IMG/VR virus record: IMGVR_UViG_3300007963_002612
Location: 1 to 29,634 of that record
Length of the DNA stretch: 29,634 nucleotides
Strand: one strand, 5' to 3'
From: a virus
Shown piece by piece: positions 23,533-29,634 of the stretch; the stretch's first letter is position 1, and the number at the start of each line of letters is the position of its first letter. Under the pieces are notes generated by a model. It did no database searches, was not told the origin of the DNA, and worked only from the letters and a program-made list of their open reading frames with translations. A program made the position numbers and the translations under genes.

Positions 23533-24370
23533 ATTCCCACATGATGTGAAAAGCATCAACGGACAGAGGGAAACATTCAAGACCGTAGTGGTCACAGTGG
23601 ACAAGGTGTTCACGAACTTTGGTACAGGGTACTCGTTCGTAGAGGACACCACGATAGACGATCAAGGGCGCAAGCCTATCTGGAACATGCAAGGTGCTTA
23701 CGTCAACGGCAAGCGTGAAGACTACGCCGGTGTAGTGTTTGAGTCCGGTGACCGTATTGAAGTAGACCTGTCATTGAACCCGGGTCGTGGAAGTAAAATC
23801 TTCTATGACATAAAGCGGGCAGCTAAGGTTAGCGAAGGTACAGAGGTCACTAAGTACAAAGCCCCTCCACCACCAGTACAAGCTACACCTATAGATGTAC
23901 GCATCAGCAAGGGTATGGCGTTCAACAACTTGACCACCATGCTTGCAAGTCCCGAGTCAGCGCAGGCATTTAGTGGCAAGGCACTGGCAGCAGCATGGGA
24001 CATGTGGCACAAGGCACTTGAAGATACGATGGCTGGTAAGACACCGTTCATGAGAGAGGCTGACGCTGTTGCTGACGCTGTTGTTGATGCTGTCACAGAC
24101 GACGGTGTTGTAGACCTAGCCGATGTGGAACCAACCCCTCCAAAGACTGACCCTATCGATGAACTCGTAGAGACTCTACCGTGGAGTGATAACGCTCCTA
24201 GCATAGACGACCTAAAGCAAAAGGGTGTTGCCCTGATGCAAGCTAAGTGGGACACGCCAATCGATGCAGCCGATGAACTTCGGGGTACGTTAGGTCTGCC
24301 TCAGGACTGGTCACAAATGACAGCCGAACAATGGCAGTCAGTGATCGACTACGCTGAAGCTAAAGAGTAG
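23516..24370 (+). CDS. Possible ssDNA-binding / OB-fold protein (284 aa)
   Basis: ATG 23516 lies inside the previous gene's end. The first 110 residues look like a beta-barrel nucleic-acid domain (KTVVVTVDKVFTNFGTG, then GVVFESGDRIEVDLSLNPGR), an OB-fold-like pattern. A Pro-rich linker (APPPPVQATP, near 116) leads to a helical part, then three 12-base tandem repeats encoding ADAV, ADAV and VDAV, an acidic stretch (DLADVEPTPPKTDP) and a last helical segment ending AEAKE. Single-stranded DNA-binding proteins commonly combine an OB-fold with an acidic tail. Just two genes upstream of the primase-helicase. This is inference by pattern. Confidence 0.4.
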   Translation: MSHSDRFPHDVKSINGQRETFKTVVVTVDKVFTNFGTGYSFVEDTTIDDQGRKPIWNMQGAYVNGKREDYAGVVFESGDRIEVDLSLNPGRGSKIFYDIKRAAKVSEGTEVTKYKAPPPPVQATPIDVRISKGMAFNNLTTMLASPESAQAFSGKALAAAWDMWHKALEDTMAGKTPFMREADAVADAVVDAVTDDGVVDLADVEPTPPKTDPIDELVETLPWSDNAPSIDDLKQKGVALMQAKWDTPIDAADELRGTLGLPQDWSQMTAEQWQSVIDYAEAKE

Positions 24371-24846
24371 TGCCCTCAAACGAATACCAATGTATCGGGA
24401 CAATCGGGGCGCAGTATTCTGTGCCCTGCCCCGGTACAGTCCACCTCGAAAACGCGGCAGCTCAGTATCCCTGGGTATGTGACACGTGTAAAGGTGTGTA
24501 CCCACATGAGTACATACAGGAAAGAAAGCTAGAAAGGAAGCAAGTGAGCAGCATTACACCTATGACAACAGCAGAGGTTCTCTCTGCCTTAGTCACAACG
24601 GGGCGTCGTGGTAAAGCACGGCACCCTCAAACAGCAGCGTTAGCTGCACTTAGTCCCGGTGAGGGATTCAAGGTAAATGATTGTTGCAGTGGTGACAGGA
24701 AGAAGTGTGCCACTGTACGTCGGTTGAACTCTGCAAGGCAGCGTTGGGGGCTACTCGATAGTCACTTACGCCACCATACCTTAGGGTCAGGTCTAGGCAT
24801 GACCCAAGTCTGGAGGGACAATGCCAGCCCGCAAAGTCAACCGTAA
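24370..24846 (+). CDS. Zinc-ribbon protein with possible internal start (158 aa)
   Basis: GTG 24370 overlaps the previous stop by one base. The N-terminal 45 residues carry cysteines in pairs (C8, C20, then CDTC at 37-40), a likely zinc ribbon. At codon 59 there is a second GTG (24544) five bases after AGAAAGGA, which could start a 100-residue product. The second part (AEVLSALVTTGRRGKARHP, LSPGEGFKVN, RRLNSARQRWGLLDSHLR, ending near MTQVWRD) resembles a small phage module with a final VWR motif. Function unknown. It overlaps the primase-helicase gene by 26 bases. Confidence 0.55.
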   Translation: MPSNEYQCIGTIGAQYSVPCPGTVHLENAAAQYPWVCDTCKGVYPHEYIQERKLERKQVSSITPMTTAEVLSALVTTGRRGKARHPQTAALAALSPGEGFKVNDCCSGDRKKCATVRRLNSARQRWGLLDSHLRHHTLGSGLGMTQVWRDNASPQSQP

Positions 24847-26875
24847 ACTAGAAGCAGCCGTTCAATACCTAAGCGAAGGGCTGTCGGTTATCCCGTTGAA
24901 ACCAAACGACAAGCGTCCCTTGCTGTCATCATGGGCTCAGTTACAGACTGTACGCATGACAACAGATGAGGCGCATGAAGTCTGGGGCAGCGAGCCTGAT
25001 GCCAATGTAGGTATCGTGACAGGTCAGATCAGTGGTCTATCTGTGCTTGATATTGACGGGGCTCCGGGTGCTTTAGCAATTCAGAAGGCAGACATTAGCC
25101 TGCCTGAGACTAGGGTAGTACGCACTCCAAACGGGCTGCACTATTACTTCCAGTTCACTGACGACATGAAGCAGAGCGCTGGCATCATAGATCACGTAGA
25201 CATACGGAGTACAGGGGGTTACGTAGTAGCCCCTCCCTCTACAATCGAAGGCAAGGAATACAAGGTAGCTAAGAACTTAGCGCCTGTGTTCTGGACTGAC
25301 ATACCGGAGGAACTCTTAGGCAGGAAGCCCGCACCTGCTGGGATATCAGCACCTATAACAAGTGCTGGTGCGCCGTGGGTAAGTGAGGCGTTGGAGCAAG
25401 GGGCACCTGAGGGTCAACGAGATCAGATGGCTACTCGGTTAGCCGGGTACTTCCATAGCCGGGGTGTTCAGCCGGACATAATCATGAGCACTTTGGCTCC
25501 GTTTGCTGATAGGTGTACCCCACCTATGGCATTGAGTGACCTGACTAGAGTGATCAAGAGTGTGACCCGGTACGAACAGTCGAAGATACGTAGTCACTTA
25601 GGGGTGAAGATCAAAGACCCACTGGTAAAAATCAGTGAGTCGGGTGTGGTCACGGTCATGTTCCCTGATGATGGTGTGACCATGACGTTTGACAGACCTT
25701 TCAAGGGTAGGACAAGCGTCACGACACAGGTAACAATCGAGACAACAGACTTAGGCTACCTGATCGGACCTGTTAGGTATGACACGTTATCTACAAGCAA
25801 GACTACTGAGTTAGTGCGTGCTTTAGATAAGAGAGAGCAGCGACCGTGGCTAGAGATGCTATCGGCTGCGGCTAGGCTGGTTACGTTTAGCGTAGAAACA
25901 ACGGCGGAGTTCGTAGACCTACGTAAGAGTGTTAGATCTCTTGCTAGTAGGTGGGCAGTCAAGCCTATAACCCCTGCTCTAAAGCCTTCTGTCCTATACG
26001 CTGACGGTGGCTCAGGTAAGTCAACGCTTGCTGTTGCTATCTGTATGTCTGTTGCTTCCGGCATTGAGATCGTGCCTGGGATCACGCCTGAGGTAACTGG
26101 GAACGCTATGTACTTGGACTGGGAGTCTGATGAGGAAGACGTCCTAGACATGGTGGATAAGATTGCCCGGGGCTTAGGTCCACGTGGACCACAGGGTGAG
26201 TATCTAACTCACATTGACTTCGACATAACCTACGTGGCATGTGGGGATAACCTCTCTGGCATGGCTGAGGAAGTAGAGAAGAAGGCAGAAGAAAACGGCA
26301 CAGTCTTTAGCATAGTGGACTCGGCTGTTCCGGCTAGTTCAGATGATGTCAACGATGTGGAAGCACCGAAGGCATTGTTCAGAGCGCTACGCCAGATCGG
26401 TGTGCCGTCGTTGATACTGGCACACGTTGCTAAAGGTCAGGGTGATGAGAAGAAGCCGTTTGGCTCAGCGTTCTGGTGGAACTACTCCAGAAGTGTGTGG
26501 CGTATGAGCAGTGAGCAAGTGCCTGACGCTGACTACATAACAGTAGGGCTAGAGCATAGGAAAGCTAACGGTTTCAAGTTGCAACCACCACTAGCTATTC
26601 GCGTAGATCACGGGAAAGATACAATCAAGTTTACTTCCACGTCAGTTATGGGAATGGCTAAGCTAGCATCAGGGCTACCTGTTCAGTATCAAGTATCAAG
26701 GCTGTTGTCCGATGGTAAAGACAGGACAGTAGCAGAGATAGCGACAGAACTAAGCGATGGTGCTGAGAAGCCGGTGTCACAAGACAGTGTGGATAAAGCA
26801 CTCAAGCGTGGGGAGTTTCAACAGGTGATAGACATGTCAACAGGCTCGACAAGAAAGGTATGGCGTAACCCATGA
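24821..26875 (+). CDS. Bifunctional primase-polymerase and replicative helicase
   Basis: 684 residues in two modules. Residues 1-165 are a PrimPol domain: LSVIPLKPNDKRP (21-33), the metal-binding DID pair (D77, D79), GLHYYF (H107), and DIRSTGGYVVAPPS (127-140). Residues about 385-590 are a RecA-fold helicase: Walker A DGGSGKST (395-402), Walker B-type YLDWESDEED near 430, SIVDSAVPASSDD near 505, and ILAHVAKGQGDEKKPFG near 530. The C-terminal 80 residues look like a winged-helix DNA-binding domain (VAEIATELSDG, SQDSVDKALKRGE). It would prime and unwind phage DNA. No DNA polymerase is visible in the window, so that is encoded elsewhere or supplied by the host. Confidence 0.9.
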   Translation: MPARKVNRKLEAAVQYLSEGLSVIPLKPNDKRPLLSSWAQLQTVRMTTDEAHEVWGSEPDANVGIVTGQISGLSVLDIDGAPGALAIQKADISLPETRVVRTPNGLHYYFQFTDDMKQSAGIIDHVDIRSTGGYVVAPPSTIEGKEYKVAKNLAPVFWTDIPEELLGRKPAPAGISAPITSAGAPWVSEALEQGAPEGQRDQMATRLAGYFHSRGVQPDIIMSTLAPFADRCTPPMALSDLTRVIKSVTRYEQSKIRSHLGVKIKDPLVKISESGVVTVMFPDDGVTMTFDRPFKGRTSVTTQVTIETTDLGYLIGPVRYDTLSTSKTTELVRALDKREQRPWLEMLSAAARLVTFSVETTAEFVDLRKSVRSLASRWAVKPITPALKPSVLYADGGSGKSTLAVAICMSVASGIEIVPGITPEVTGNAMYLDWESDEEDVLDMVDKIARGLGPRGPQGEYLTHIDFDITYVACGDNLSGMAEEVEKKAEENGTVFSIVDSAVPASSDDVNDVEAPKALFRALRQIGVPSLILAHVAKGQGDEKKPFGSAFWWNYSRSVWRMSSEQVPDADYITVGLEHRKANGFKLQPPLAIRVDHGKDTIKFTSTSVMGMAKLASGLPVQYQVSRLLSDGKDRTVAEIATELSDGAEKPVSQDSVDKALKRGEFQQVIDMSTGSTRKVWRNP

Positions 26876-26888
26876 TGTAATCGAATGT

Positions 26889-26925
26889 GTTGTGAGCGCT
26901 GAGTAATTTATTTTCAGCGAACAAC
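26889..26925 (+). terminator. Hairpin after the primase-helicase gene
   Basis: GTTGT plus CGCTGA (26889-26902) pair with TCAGCG plus ACAAC (26914-26925) around an AT-rich 11-base loop. No U-run follows, so it is a weak terminator or an operator-like inverted repeat. Confidence 0.4.
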
Positions 26926-26955
26926 ATCATTCATGGTATGTGGACAGAGAGTTTA

Positions 26956-27003
26956 GGGAGTCCCCCTTTAGGGGGACCCCTACTATTATCCTCTAGGAGG
27001 ATA
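26956..27003 (+). promoter_or_regulatory. Leader with two hairpins, the second burying AGGAGG
   Basis: GTCCCCC/GGGGGAC (26960-26977, TTTA loop) is a strong stem. TATCCTC/GAGGATA (26987-27003) is a perfect 7-base stem whose loop and 3' arm contain AGGAGG (26995-27000). The only strong ribosome binding site of the leader is therefore hidden when the stem forms. Confidence 0.55.
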
Positions 27004-27018
27004 GAAAGCAGTAATGAT

Positions 27019-27783
27019 ATGGGCAAAAGATTTAACGCCCTACGTGTAGCGCTTGCACTACCTAAGCGCAAGAACTGGAAAACTGAATACAGCGTAGTTC
27101 GCAAAGAATTAGAGCGGGCATTGGTACGGGCTACCACCGCAGAGATGAACGCTAGGCGTTTGCAAAAAGCAGCAGACGATGGCTACTTACGTAATACTGA
27201 TCGGAAGCCTAGCCCGCAAAGCGATGCTTCCCGCTTTAGGCAAGGCGTCGATGCCCTTACACGCCACTCATTCCGCTCTGGGTACGATGGTAACCCGTGG
27301 AAATGTAAGGTATGTAAGAAAGGCACTAGGGATTTACGGCACAGAGGCTTACTTCCTATGTCGTCGGTGCCAAAAACCCGGCTGCCGAATCAACTGACAG
27401 CAAGCATTGACATAGGTAGCGAGACTTATCAGCCACCATCTGAACGTAGCACAGACGGCTACTATGTGTCCGGTCGTTCGCTAAACTATTCAACAAGTAA
27501 TCCGAATCGCAGGAGGGCTTTTGTTCATGTGTTTACATGCGACAACATCAGAAGCCGACGTGACGACAGCACTGTTGTAGTTCAAGGTGACCCGGATTAC
27601 AGACGAACTAAGAAGACAATCGGTGGCTGGCTATGGGGACCGGACATGAAAGCGGTACGCAGTATGGCTAAAGCCCACCGCAAGTACACTAAGCTATGTG
27701 ATTGCATCACTAACGAAAGAGACTTTGCGGATAATAGCAACGGTCAGATCGGCAGCCGTATCACGGCAGAAAGTGAGTCATAA
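27019..27783 (+). CDS. Hypothetical basic protein with Cys motif (254 aa)
   Basis: Not recognised. Start ATG 27019 is 18 bases after AGGAGG, long for a ribosome binding site; a weak GAAAG is nearer. An ATG at 27013 opens an 11-codon overlapping leader frame. An in-frame ATG at 26938 would put both leader hairpins in coding sequence and is less likely. The protein is basic: Lys/Arg-rich N-terminus, a CKVC pair near residue 97, a Tyr/Ser-rich middle (GYYVSGRSLNYSTSNPNRR), FVHVFTCDN, and a CDC pair near 230. It probably binds nucleic acid. It lies between the helicase and the nuclease. Confidence 0.6.
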   Translation: MGKRFNALRVALALPKRKNWKTEYSVVRKELERALVRATTAEMNARRLQKAADDGYLRNTDRKPSPQSDASRFRQGVDALTRHSFRSGYDGNPWKCKVCKKGTRDLRHRGLLPMSSVPKTRLPNQLTASIDIGSETYQPPSERSTDGYYVSGRSLNYSTSNPNRRRAFVHVFTCDNIRSRRDDSTVVVQGDPDYRRTKKTIGGWLWGPDMKAVRSMAKAHRKYTKLCDCITNERDFADNSNGQIGSRITAESES

Positions 27784-28134
27784 ATGCCCAGACCTACGCA
27801 GACATGGAAGAAGTGGGAACGATGGTGGGGAACACTGCTCGGTGGTGTCCGTGTCCCTGTGACAGGACGCCAGAGGGGTGCTGCCCCTGACGTAGCCCAC
27901 CCTGAGTTTGCTATTGAGGTCAAATACGGCAACGTCATGAGCAGTCGCTTGTCTCTAGCGGTAGAGCAAGCGATTGCTGCACGTGACTACGCCTTAGAGC
28001 ACGAAGGGATCGAAAAGATCCCTCTAGTTTGTATAACTAACCGCACCAAAGTACAGAAGATAGATAACTATGTGCTTATGCGAGCGGAGGACTTTGTGAC
28101 ATGGACAGAAAGCAAGACCAAGACCCTAACGTAG
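27784..28134 (+). CDS. PD-(D/E)xK nuclease, resolvase-like
   Basis: 116 residues. The catalytic pattern is visible: an N-terminal Glu (E12), then PD in GAAPDVAHP (D36) and EVK (E45, K47), the PD-(D/E)xK arrangement with strand FAIEVKYG. The remainder has a helix (SRLSLAVEQAIAARDYALEH) and strand PLVCITN, as in Holliday-junction resolvase-like and phage-type endonucleases. It starts one base after the preceding stop. It could resolve branched replication intermediates before packaging. Which subfamily it belongs to cannot be decided by eye. It overlaps the next gene by 34 bases. Confidence 0.75.
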   Translation: MPRPTQTWKKWERWWGTLLGGVRVPVTGRQRGAAPDVAHPEFAIEVKYGNVMSSRLSLAVEQAIAARDYALEHEGIEKIPLVCITNRTKVQKIDNYVLMRAEDFVTWTESKTKTLT

Positions 28135-28343
28135 TTAGTGTCCAGCGTAAGATAGGGGAGCGCAGTAAAACTGCTGCCACCAAGTACGGAGTGGACACGA
28201 CACGCAGAGACTACGGCGAAGTTGACTGGCTTACTGAATTACAAGAAGAACTGATGGACGCAGCCGTATACATAGAAGCGCTGTTGTCTAACGTAAACCG
28301 TGTCATAGAGGCTGACATGAGAAAAAAACGTGATGTTTACTAG
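28101..28343 (+). CDS. MazG-like / NTP-pyrophosphohydrolase-type small helical protein (80 aa)
   Basis: Helical 80-residue protein. The segment KYGVDTTRRDYGEVDWLTELQ followed by EELMDAAVYIEALL (E49, E50, D53) has the E-E-x-x-D helix of MazG-like all-alpha pyrophosphohydrolases and is common in phages. It lacks a clear second acidic helix, so it may be a one-helix-pair variant that works as a tetramer or is inactive. It might clear non-canonical or alarmone nucleotides. It overlaps the nuclease gene upstream, so it is translationally coupled. Confidence 0.5.
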   Translation: MDRKQDQDPNVVSVQRKIGERSKTAATKYGVDTTRRDYGEVDWLTELQEELMDAAVYIEALLSNVNRVIEADMRKKRDVY

Positions 28344-28548
28344 GCATGAAAATCATGGGAAGTACCGGGGTGTTCTTATCTCCGACATGGGGCAAGCCCA
28401 AGCCGACTACAAAAAACTTTTCAGAACCTTAGGGGCGCCCTCCCAAAACGCAGCAAGAGACTGCGAGATACTCAAGCAGCGTTCCAAACAGCAGTTTGCA
28501 AAACTGTCCCCGCTGTTTGGAATGAATTCCAAAAGGCAGGGTGAATAG
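28333..28548 (+). CDS. Hypothetical small basic protein (71 aa)
   Basis: Not recognised. The start could be GTG 28330 or ATG 28333, both within the preceding gene's end. The sequence is FTRHENHGKYRGVLISDMG, then a helical Gln/Ala/Lys-rich remainder (KQRSKQQFAKLSPLFGMN). The 3' end contains a nested inverted repeat (28482-28533), which makes the coding call less certain, but the frame is open and overlaps its neighbours in the way the other genes do. Confidence 0.45.
   Translation: MFTRHENHGKYRGVLISDMGQAQADYKKLFRTLGAPSQNAARDCEILKQRSKQQFAKLSPLFGMNSKRQGE
28482..28533 (+). repeat. Nested, competing inverted repeats upstream of the HNH gene
   Basis: TTCCAAACAGC (28482-28492) pairs perfectly with GCTGTTTGGAA (28512-28522), enclosing CAGTTT/AAACTG (28492-28506). 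TTTGGAAT (28516-28523) can instead pair with ATTCCAAA (28526-28533). The two outer stems exclude each other. Confidence 0.5.
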
Positions 28549-28555
28549 GAATTAG

Positions 28556-28822
28556 ATGAGTCGGTTTTCTAGTAAATCCAAACGAGTACAACGCTCCCGC
28601 ATGAAGCGTCGTAGACGCAGGTTCTGCGCCCACTGCGGTACTGGCAGCAACCTCACTATCGATCACATCATTCCCTTATCTAAGGGCGGAGATAACCAAG
28701 TTCATAATTTACAAATGTTATGCGAGCCATGTAATACAAAAAAAGCAGACAGCCACCCGTACATGGTTGCTGATATTTTAGAAAAAGTAAACTCTACAGC
28801 AAAGGGCAAGGGCGATAAATGA
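28556..28822 (+). CDS. HNH endonuclease
   Basis: 88 residues with a basic N-terminus (SKSKRVQRSRMKRRRRR) and a canonical HNH core: CAHC (24-27), DHIIPLSKGGDN (36-47), HNLQMLCEPCN (50-60). The two CxxC pairs bind a structural zinc and H37, N51 and N60 belong to the catalytic site. TAGGA lies five bases upstream of ATG 28556. HNH proteins in phages nick DNA, help terminase cleavage or act as homing endonucleases. Here it is far from terminase and next to nested inverted repeats, so homing is possible. It ends coupled to the next gene. Confidence 0.88.
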   Translation: MSRFSSKSKRVQRSRMKRRRRRFCAHCGTGSNLTIDHIIPLSKGGDNQVHNLQMLCEPCNTKKADSHPYMVADILEKVNSTAKGKGDK

Positions 28823-29118
28823 TTAAAAAAACAGCTAACGTAATGATGTCTTGCGCTAAAGCAGTAGGAATGTCTAAAGCTACAGCAAAATCTTGGGACC
28901 CAGGGCTCTGGTTGTATCCTCTCATGGGCGTTCACGAAGATATGCAAGGGACTATATCGCAAGAGGACATACTAGAAGACGAAGAGGGTAGCTTCTACTT
29001 TACTGAGTTTGATTGCGGTTGTTCTTTCTATGTTCCAAGCACTTCCCTTAAAGGGACATACAATGACGGGCTTCCAGGGGATGTTGACTTAGAAGAACCA
29101 ACCGTTCACCAGAACTAG
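28819..29118 (+). CDS. Hypothetical acidic protein (99 aa)
   Basis: Not recognised. ATG 28819 overlaps the stop of the HNH gene as ATGA, so it is translationally coupled. The N-terminal 30 residues are basic and hydrophobic (IKKTANVMMSCAKAVGMSKA), possibly membrane-associated or helical. The rest is acidic (QEDILEDEEGSFYFTEFDCG) with a CGC pair. Its stop shares CTAG with the stop of the opposite-strand membrane gene, so the two operons converge with a few bases of overlap. Confidence 0.6.
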   Translation: MIKKTANVMMSCAKAVGMSKATAKSWDPGLWLYPLMGVHEDMQGTISQEDILEDEEGSFYFTEFDCGCSFYVPSTSLKGTYNDGLPGDVDLEEPTVHQN

Positions 29119-29207
29119 ACTGACCCCCAGCCTAAGTAGATTCCGCAAAACAACACCAGCCCATAGATTAGCACTAGCCATACTATCGGCAACCACCCAC
29201 GCATCAT
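29115..29207 (-). CDS. Tiny membrane protein 2 (30 aa)
   Basis: A 30-residue minus-strand frame that overlaps the previous gene as ATGA. It begins MMRGWLPIV and is one hydrophobic helix with little else (WLVLIYGLVLFCGIYLGWG). Its stop overlaps the stop of the plus-strand 99-residue gene. The role is unknown; a single-pass membrane peptide near a TatC-like gene could be a partner of it. Confidence 0.45.
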   Translation of the reverse strand: MMRGWLPIVWLVLIYGLVLFCGIYLGWGSV

Positions 29208-29293
29208 CTCAGCAGCCACACAGCAAGCGTCACAGCGACCCAGACAGCCACAGCAACACGGTTTGTCCACTTGTTCTGCATGAAGCGTTTCAT
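29204..29293 (-). CDS. Tiny membrane protein 1 (29 aa)
   Basis: A 29-residue minus-strand frame that starts at ATG 29293, sharing its A with the TAA of the TatC-like gene (TAATG). A basic start (MKRFMQNKWTNR) precedes one hydrophobic helix (VAVAVWVAVTLAVWLL). This fits a small single-pass inner-membrane protein with a positive cytosolic end. It does not look like TatA, which has a longer amphipathic helix. Confidence 0.45.
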   Translation of the reverse strand: MKRFMQNKWTNRVAVAVWVAVTLAVWLLR

Positions 29294-29634
29294 TAGAACC
29301 TCTTGTTGTTATCCCTAAACTTATAATGAATCTTGTGAACTAGCACAACAGGTCGGTGTGCAATCCACACTAAGAACAACTGCCCGCTCTGCACCATAGG
29401 CAAGTCAGTAAAGTAGTTACCTTCTTCTCTGTGTGTAAGCCAGCTAGCAAGCAGCCCTATTTCATAGAGTAGCAACATAGGGATTGCGACAAGCAGTGTG
29501 AGGGTTCCGTCTAGCGACGGGGTGATGAGGGCTGCGAAGATAAAAGCTGTTGGGATAACCCACTTGCGTAACGTACTAGCCCTTGCATACGAGACAACCC
29601 TGAACTTAGCTAAGAGTTGCATGACGATAGGTAG
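29293..29634 (-). CDS. tatC: TatC-like twin-arginine translocase, C-terminal part (runs off the right edge)
   Basis: The frame is open to the window edge (114 residues visible); its N-terminus is outside. It begins inside a TatC-like helix (LPIVMQLLAKFRVVSYA), then STLRKWVIPTAFIFAALITP, and AIPMLLLYEIGLLASWL, which match my memory of TatC's last helices: a conserved LRK, a hydrophobic AAxITP, then the short final helix LAIP-LLLYEIG. The C-terminal 35 residues are longer and basic compared with many TatC proteins. TatC is the core of the twin-arginine export machine in the inner membrane. It is the first of a minus-strand trio with two tiny membrane genes. Whether it is a phage gene or host DNA at a prophage junction cannot be decided from this window. 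Confidence 0.75.
   Translation of the reverse strand, partial: LPIVMQLLAKFRVVSYARASTLRKWVIPTAFIFAALITPSLDGTLTLLVAIPMLLLYEIGLLASWLTHREEGNYFTDLPMVQSGQLFLVWIAHRPVVLVHKIHYKFRDNNKRF

Noticed and set aside
29204-29293. Tiny membrane protein as TatA
   Set aside because: It lacks the Gly-rich hinge and amphipathic helix that follow the membrane helix in TatA.
1-29634. CRISPR array, insertion sequence or transposase
   Set aside because: No regularly spaced repeats, no terminal inverted repeats with a transposase gene and no integrase were seen.

Overview
The window is a 29.6 kb piece of a tailed double-stranded DNA phage (Caudoviricetes) or an integrated copy of one. The evidence is a head-packaging operon (small and large terminase, portal, scaffold, major capsid) on the minus strand and a replication/nucleotide-handling operon (primase-polymerase/helicase, PD-(D/E)xK nuclease, HNH nuclease) on the plus strand. 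I see no integrase, no tRNA and no host housekeeping gene that would name the host. Base composition is mixed, many genes overlap by 1-35 bases, and GTG/TTG starts are used behind AGGAGG- or AGGAAAGG-type ribosome binding sites. One small zinc-ribbon protein (22546-22800) resembles a type I associate with phages of Actinobacteria and Chloroflexota, so such a host is possible but unproven. No DNA polymerase, lysis gene or tail gene is recognised; the window is incomplete at both ends.

Left arm, minus strand (14675 down to 1): terminase small subunit, a long non-coding control region, an 82-residue unknown, a 52-residue ribbon-helix-helix-like protein, terminase large subunit, portal, two unknown virion-type proteins, a giant 2302-residue protein with a zinc metallopeptidase motif, scaffold, and the first 232 codons of the capsid protein. 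Most of these abut or overlap, as in a late operon. A good minus-strand promoter (13682-13711) sits beside a cluster of TGTCYA half-sites.

Centre (13516-18663): a control region followed by about nine small plus-strand genes of unknown function. Almost every gap there holds a strong predicted RNA hairpin. Two hairpins, 1.1 kb apart, share an 11-base loop and have compensatory stem changes. One gap holds two mutually exclusive long stems. A strand-fixed motif, CCCGTAGGG, occurs nine times between 14247 and 18491, in all codon frames and on both gene orientations.

Right arm, plus strand (18664-29118): a MoxR/CobS-type AAA+ ATPase, a small basic protein and a VWA-domain (CobT-like) protein; several small zinc-ribbon proteins; a possible ssDNA-binding protein; a PrimPol-helicase; an unknown protein behind a hairpinned leader; a resolvase-like nuclease; a MazG-like protein; and an HNH nuclease. 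At the extreme right a minus-strand operon enters: the C-terminal part of a TatC-like translocase followed by two tiny, translationally coupled membrane proteins, converging on the plus-strand genes at a shared CTAG.

Together: the right arm would replicate and remodel DNA and possibly move proteins across the membrane, the centre looks like early host-takeover genes under RNA-level control, and the left arm builds and fills heads.
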